Below, in pieces: positions 61,001 through 64,000 of a DNA stretch of 64,000 nt. How positions within the stretch are numbered: the first letter of the stretch is position 1; the number at the start of each line of letters is the position of its first letter. The translations under genes and the position numbers were made by a program. Below the pieces are notes generated by a model. That model was not told the origin of the DNA and ran no database searches. It was given only the letters and a program-made list of their open reading frames with translations. Source of the DNA: Paucihalobacter sp036825875 (GTDB lineage: Bacteria; Bacteroidota; Bacteroidia; Flavobacteriales; Flavobacteriaceae); contig NZ_DAISXK010000010.1 in assembly GCF_036825875.1 (NCBI RefSeq), positions 10,460 to 74,459 of the forward strand, written 5' to 3'.

Positions 61001-63994
61001 ATAGCGGTAAGCTACTACGCCACCCAAGGTGATGCAGAAACAGGCACCAATGCCTTGCCTACCTTGTACAGCAACACAAGCAATCCACAAATTATTTATA
61101 CAGCCTTAGTAAACACCAACACAGGCTGCAGCGCAGTGGGTAATTTTACGATAGAGTTAAACCCACTACCACAAATCACGGCACCAACCGCCTTAGAAGT
61201 GTGCGATGATAACGTACCAGATGGATTTACCCAAATAGATTTAAGTGTAAAAGACGCAGAAATCACGGGCGGTAATCCCAACTACACGATAAACTACTAC
61301 GAAACCCAAGCAGATGCCGATAACCAGCAAAATCCATTACCGGTTACTTATACCAATACAAGCAATCCACAAACCATTTATGCAGGTGTTACAGACAATA
61401 ACACAGGCTGTTTAAACACTACCACTTTAGCGTTGGTAGTAGAGCAAGCACCGATAGCCAATATGCCAAGCCCGTTAGAGTTTTGCGATCCCGATAACGA
61501 TGGCTTTGGAGTTTTTACCTTAACCGATGCTGATGCTGAGATCACAAGTGGTGTAGCAGGACTCACGGTAAGCTATCATGAAACCCAATCCGATGCCGAT
61601 AACAACAATAACCCGTTAACCAGTCCGTACAACAATATAGTAGCGAATTTGCAAACGGTTTACGCTAGAGTAGAAAGCACGACCGTCGCCACAGACTGCG
61701 CCACGATAGTAGAGCTACAACTCATTGTACAACCTACACCAGTAGTACCTCAAGTCATAGACGATTATGTACTTTGCGATACCAACCAAGATGGATTTAC
61801 CCAATTTAATTTAAACACCAAAGCAGCAGAAATCTTAAACGGCCAAGATCCAACAGATTACACACTCACGTATCATTTAACCCAAGGCGAGGCTGAGAGT
61901 AGTACGAATCCGATACTCAACACAGGTAGTTACACCAACACCAGCAATCCACAAACCATTTATGTAAGTCTGCAAGGTAGCAATGGATGTATTAGCATAG
62001 GAAGCTTTACCATAAGGGTAGACTTACCACCGATAGCCATCCAACCCACACCACTAGCCTTGTGTGATGACACGATAGCCGATGAGCGAACGGAGTTTGA
62101 TTTAACGGTAAAAGACACCGAAATCACAGGCGGCAACCCAAGTTGGACTGTGAATTACTATGAAACCCAGATCGATGCAGAAAACGACACCAATGTCATA
62201 GCCAACCCGAGCCAATACACCAACACCTCGGTAGGAGGCAATGCTGCCAACCCACAAACTTTGTTTGTCAGAGTAACCGATACCAACACAGGCTGTATAG
62301 ATTTGGTGACATTAACGATAAGAGTACTACCCAACCCAACACCTAGTTTAAACCCTGAGGATTTAATACTATGCGACGACACCAATGTAGGCGATGGTGT
62401 AGAGGAGTTTGATTTAACCCAAAACGAAACCTTTATACTCAATGGAGAAGCAGGCGTAACACCAAGCTATCACATTAGCGAGGAGGATGCACAACTAGGA
62501 GAAAATGCCATAGCCAACCCGAGCCAATACACCAACCAAACATCGCCAGCACAAACCATTTATGTAAGAGTGACCAACGATGTAACAGGCTGCTACACGA
62601 TAGTAGACTTTAACTTAATAGTAAACCCATTACCAGCGGTAGTAGCAGTAACCGATATCATTATTTGTGAGCTGAACACCGATGGATTTTTCACCTTTGA
62701 TTTTACTGCAAAAGACGCAGAAGTATTAAACGGTCAAGACTCTAGTATCTTTGAGGTAGCATACTATGAAACCCAAGTAGATGCCGACAATCAGCAAAAC
62801 CCGATAGTTGGTAATTACACAAATACGACCAATCCACAGCGAATATATGTATCCATTACCAATACCGTTACAGACTGTTCTATCAGCACCCAAAGCTTCA
62901 ATGTAGAAGTACAAGAATCGGCCCAGGCCAATTCAGACGGTATCCCGATTATATACGAACAGTGCGATGATAATGTAGAGACCGACGGCGACCCGAGTAA
63001 CGACAGTGTACAGTTTGATTTAAGCACACAAGACGCACAAGTCTTAGATGGTCAAGACCCATCTAATTACACAGTGAGTTATTATCAAAATGAAATAGAT
63101 GCAGAATTAGGCGTGAATCCTTTGCCAACACTTTATGAAAACCTAAGCAACCCACAGGTGATTTATGTAAGAGTAGACAACGATACCACGGTCAATAACA
63201 TATGCTATGCAGTAGCCGAGCTCACATTGCAAGTGAATCCCTTACCAATAGTTAACCTAGAAGAGCGTTACACCTTGTGTTTAGACACCAACGGCACAGA
63301 GGTTGTGAATCCACCAATTATCGATACAGGATTATCAGAGACTGACTATAGTTTTGAATGGAGTTTAGACGGTGTAGTATTAGCAGGCGAAACAGGCGCG
63401 AGCCTGATACCATCGCAAGGCGGCAGCTATACGGTCATAGTTACTGATATCAGCACCTCAGTACAAACAGCCTGTAGTACCACAGCGAGCACCGAGGTGA
63501 TAGAAAGCGCGCCACCGAGCTTAACAGTTAGTCTAAGCACGGCATTTGCAGGCACCAACACCATAGAAGCCTTAGCGGAAGGCGTAGGAGATTATGAGTA
63601 CAATATAGACAACGGACCCTGGCAGGATAGTGGAACTTTTACCAATGTAAGTATAGGTGATCATATCATAACAGCCAGAGATAAGACAGGCTGTGGAATC
63701 ACCAGTGTTAGTATAACTGTATTAGACTATCCGTTGTACTTCACCCCAAATGGCGACGGCTATAATGATACATGGAACATTATAGGATTAAATGACCAAC
63801 CAAGCGCAAAAATTTATATATTTGACCGCTATGGGAAGTTACTCAAGCAGCTTAGCCCAATAGGATCAGGATGGAATGGCACCTACAACGGGTCCTTAAT
63901 GCCATCAAGCGATTACTGGTTCGTAGTAGAATACACCGAACCATCAACAGGTGAGCAAAAAGAGTTTAAAGCACACTTTACTTTGAAAAGATAA
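58028..63994 (+). CDS. Giant T9SS type B surface protein with about 13 Cys/Asp-rich repeats
   Basis: A 1988-aa secreted protein. Signal 1-19 (MLKKFCLILYLIISSLVYS); CUB-like domain about 25-135 (CSGVFYDTGGEFGGYSSNED, LSIYDGAD); PKD domain about 150-235; a region with PICSGIENVPAPTGSGQA; an Ig-like domain about 395-475; about 13 repeats of roughly 85-110 aa from about 478 to 1740, each with a CDD-x-n-DG(F)-x-x-FDL motif, a Y-x-ETQ-x-DA segment and an NPQTI(Y/F)VRV segment plus a second Cys; another Ig-like part; and a type B sorting domain (YFTPNGDGYNDTW, about 1903-1988). Likely a gliding- or adhesion-linked surface protein; calcium binding by the Asp motifs is inferred. Confidence 0.9.
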   Translation: MLKKFCLILYLIISSLVYSQDLVMQNGTFNQCSGVFYDTGGEFGGYSSNEDITTTICADVAGDFVRVDFTSFTTQLNQDILSIYDGADITAPLIGNFSGVNNPGLVTATAANTSGCLTFRFVSNATGVAAGWAAEIECATPCQNITATIDSTNPPDVAGIIEVDPGDVINFEGSATFSVDGSSATYEWDFNNGDFLTGTNVNYAFSIPGLYTVTFEVTDDNPLGCSGTATIQVRVRDNDTCAGQLPICSGIENVPAPTGSGQAEAGINYGCLGSQPRPRWYFLQIGDTTGNLSFTLTQTTGQNQTGTGIDVDFIIWGPFSQPECGAANLNSTTQVDCSFSASATETITINNAPANSFYTLLITNFNGAAGFINLELNPGSTADTNCDIICQVELGPDQDLCAGEDFLITPTFNGSFNSFEWRRNDVVIPGATSPNLLVTESGTYTLLVDGLDAVFGDPCSTQDEIVINIAPEVALNDTSLSACSGSATGVFDLENANVDLVNPDDPADFTFLYFNSQNDADNNTNAIAAPDNYTGSDAEIIYVRVIANGSNCFNVGTITLNVSGQPAINSVSDLELCDDDSNNGIESFDLEQQTTFVLGAQSETDFEVTYHTSFADADAGINSLTTPYDNTVNPQPIFVRVESIADATCFAASPDPLFNLVVNPRTIVNTPSNLELCDDASNDGFETFDLSLQNAEILDGRDPNENIVTFHETQQDANDGSNPLPTTYTNTIASNQTIFVRLENTTFPDCFGTTFFDLIVNPLPNAILPTPLEVCDDATPDGFAPFNLTDKNVEIINGQPNVVVNYFETLADADNNVNPLADGYVNTAAFNHDVFVRLENTITSCFAITTLNLTVTANPEANSLSDLEVCDDDNDGFAQFDLSLRDSQLIGLQTDVVVTYHETQSDANTGVNILPTLYNNIVPSTQTIFARIESTTAGCYDTTPLNLIVNSIPVFTTITRYELCDDNNPGDATETFDLSTKDAEVINGQTNIAVSYYATQGDAETGTNALPTLYSNTSNPQIIYTALVNTNTGCSAVGNFTIELNPLPQITAPTALEVCDDNVPDGFTQIDLSVKDAEITGGNPNYTINYYETQADADNQQNPLPVTYTNTSNPQTIYAGVTDNNTGCLNTTTLALVVEQAPIANMPSPLEFCDPDNDGFGVFTLTDADAEITSGVAGLTVSYHETQSDADNNNNPLTSPYNNIVANLQTVYARVESTTVATDCATIVELQLIVQPTPVVPQVIDDYVLCDTNQDGFTQFNLNTKAAEILNGQDPTDYTLTYHLTQGEAESSTNPILNTGSYTNTSNPQTIYVSLQGSNGCISIGSFTIRVDLPPIAIQPTPLALCDDTIADERTEFDLTVKDTEITGGNPSWTVNYYETQIDAENDTNVIANPSQYTNTSVGGNAANPQTLFVRVTDTNTGCIDLVTLTIRVLPNPTPSLNPEDLILCDDTNVGDGVEEFDLTQNETFILNGEAGVTPSYHISEEDAQLGENAIANPSQYTNQTSPAQTIYVRVTNDVTGCYTIVDFNLIVNPLPAVVAVTDIIICELNTDGFFTFDFTAKDAEVLNGQDSSIFEVAYYETQVDADNQQNPIVGNYTNTTNPQRIYVSITNTVTDCSISTQSFNVEVQESAQANSDGIPIIYEQCDDNVETDGDPSNDSVQFDLSTQDAQVLDGQDPSNYTVSYYQNEIDAELGVNPLPTLYENLSNPQVIYVRVDNDTTVNNICYAVAELTLQVNPLPIVNLEERYTLCLDTNGTEVVNPPIIDTGLSETDYSFEWSLDGVVLAGETGASLIPSQGGSYTVIVTDISTSVQTACSTTASTEVIESAPPSLTVSLSTAFAGTNTIEALAEGVGDYEYNIDNGPWQDSGTFTNVSIGDHIITARDKTGCGITSVSITVLDYPLYFTPNGDGYNDTWNIIGLNDQPSAKIYIFDRYGKLLKQLSPIGSGWNGTYNGSLMPSSDYWFVVEYTEPSTGEQKEFKAHFTLKR
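59460..63250 (+). repeat. Tandem Cys/Asp repeat region of the giant surface protein
   Basis: About 13 units of roughly 260-330 bp. Later units (from about 60550) share long DNA phrases such as AGCAATCCACAAACCATTTA and are C-rich in silent positions; earlier units are T-rich. This fits recent expansion or exchange of the later units. Confidence 0.8.
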
Positions 63995-64000
63995 AATATT

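Overview
The window is a stretch of AT-rich chromosome from a member of the Bacteroidota, most likely the family Flavobacteriaceae. The evidence is: promoters of the TTTG-N17-20-TAnnTTTG type and no Shine-Dalgarno signals; secreted proteins with type IX secretion (T9SS) C-terminal domains of type A (YPNP motif) and type B (FTPNGDGYND motif); a fused SecDF; glutamine synthetases of types II and III side by side; many lipoproteins; and families typical of the group (DUF3078, DUF2911, DUF4369, DUF6588, an M56/BlaI pair). I cannot name the genus. It is draft sequence with two N runs (31854-31953 and 48249-48258). Both interrupt coding sequences that I judge to be intact genes. Apart from these, and one insertion-like scar, it looks like ordinary core genome. 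I see no prophage, insertion sequence, CRISPR array or antiphage island.

Layout. 1-6300: the 3' end of rpoC with DUF3467, a small ferredoxin-like protein, prfC, an idi/PTPS/manA cluster, a small helical protein and tRNA-Thr(UGU). 6400-16900: envelope and hypothetical genes, including a four-gene SPFH/DUF4177/DUF1648/Arc cassette, a candidate structured small RNA, an AlkB-like oxygenase, a VanX-like dipeptidase and a T9SS-secreted endonuclease I. 16900-20700: a BlaR1-like M56 peptidase and BlaI repressor preceded by three operator-like palindromes exactly 20 bp apart, then a Na+/Ca2+ antiporter. 20700-24700: divergent GSII and GSIII genes and a tiny secreted or membrane protein. 24700-33800: purM, DUF3078, prfA, folD, and a secreted von Willebrand A adhesin whose near-identical repeats broke the assembly.

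33800-39600: a compact minus-strand run (HerA-like ATPase, lipoprotein, cupin, hydrolase, rluF, VOC) facing a RidA lipoprotein and queE. 39600-46000: DUF2911, a Ycf48-like T9SS protein, asnB, a PagL-like protein and an M24 lipoprotein. 46000-53800: gyrB with an unusual leader, a DUF6588 protein, mdh and secDF. 53800-57800: a minus-strand run folE-cysS-yidD-lgt-DUF192, in which the 3' end of yidD carries an inverted repeat and a palindromic insertion. 58000-64000: a giant T9SS type B protein with about 13 Cys/Asp-rich repeats.

Functional links. folE, the PTPS-family gene and queE could supply steps of 7-deazaguanine (queuosine) synthesis, or folE and PTPS a pterin, but they are scattered and queC is not here. 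lgt lipidates prolipoproteins, of which this window encodes at least six. secDF and yidD support export and membrane insertion for the many secreted products. The most noteworthy non-core signals are the yidD scar, the BlaI operator array, the SPFH cassette, the candidate sRNA and the gyrB leader hairpin.
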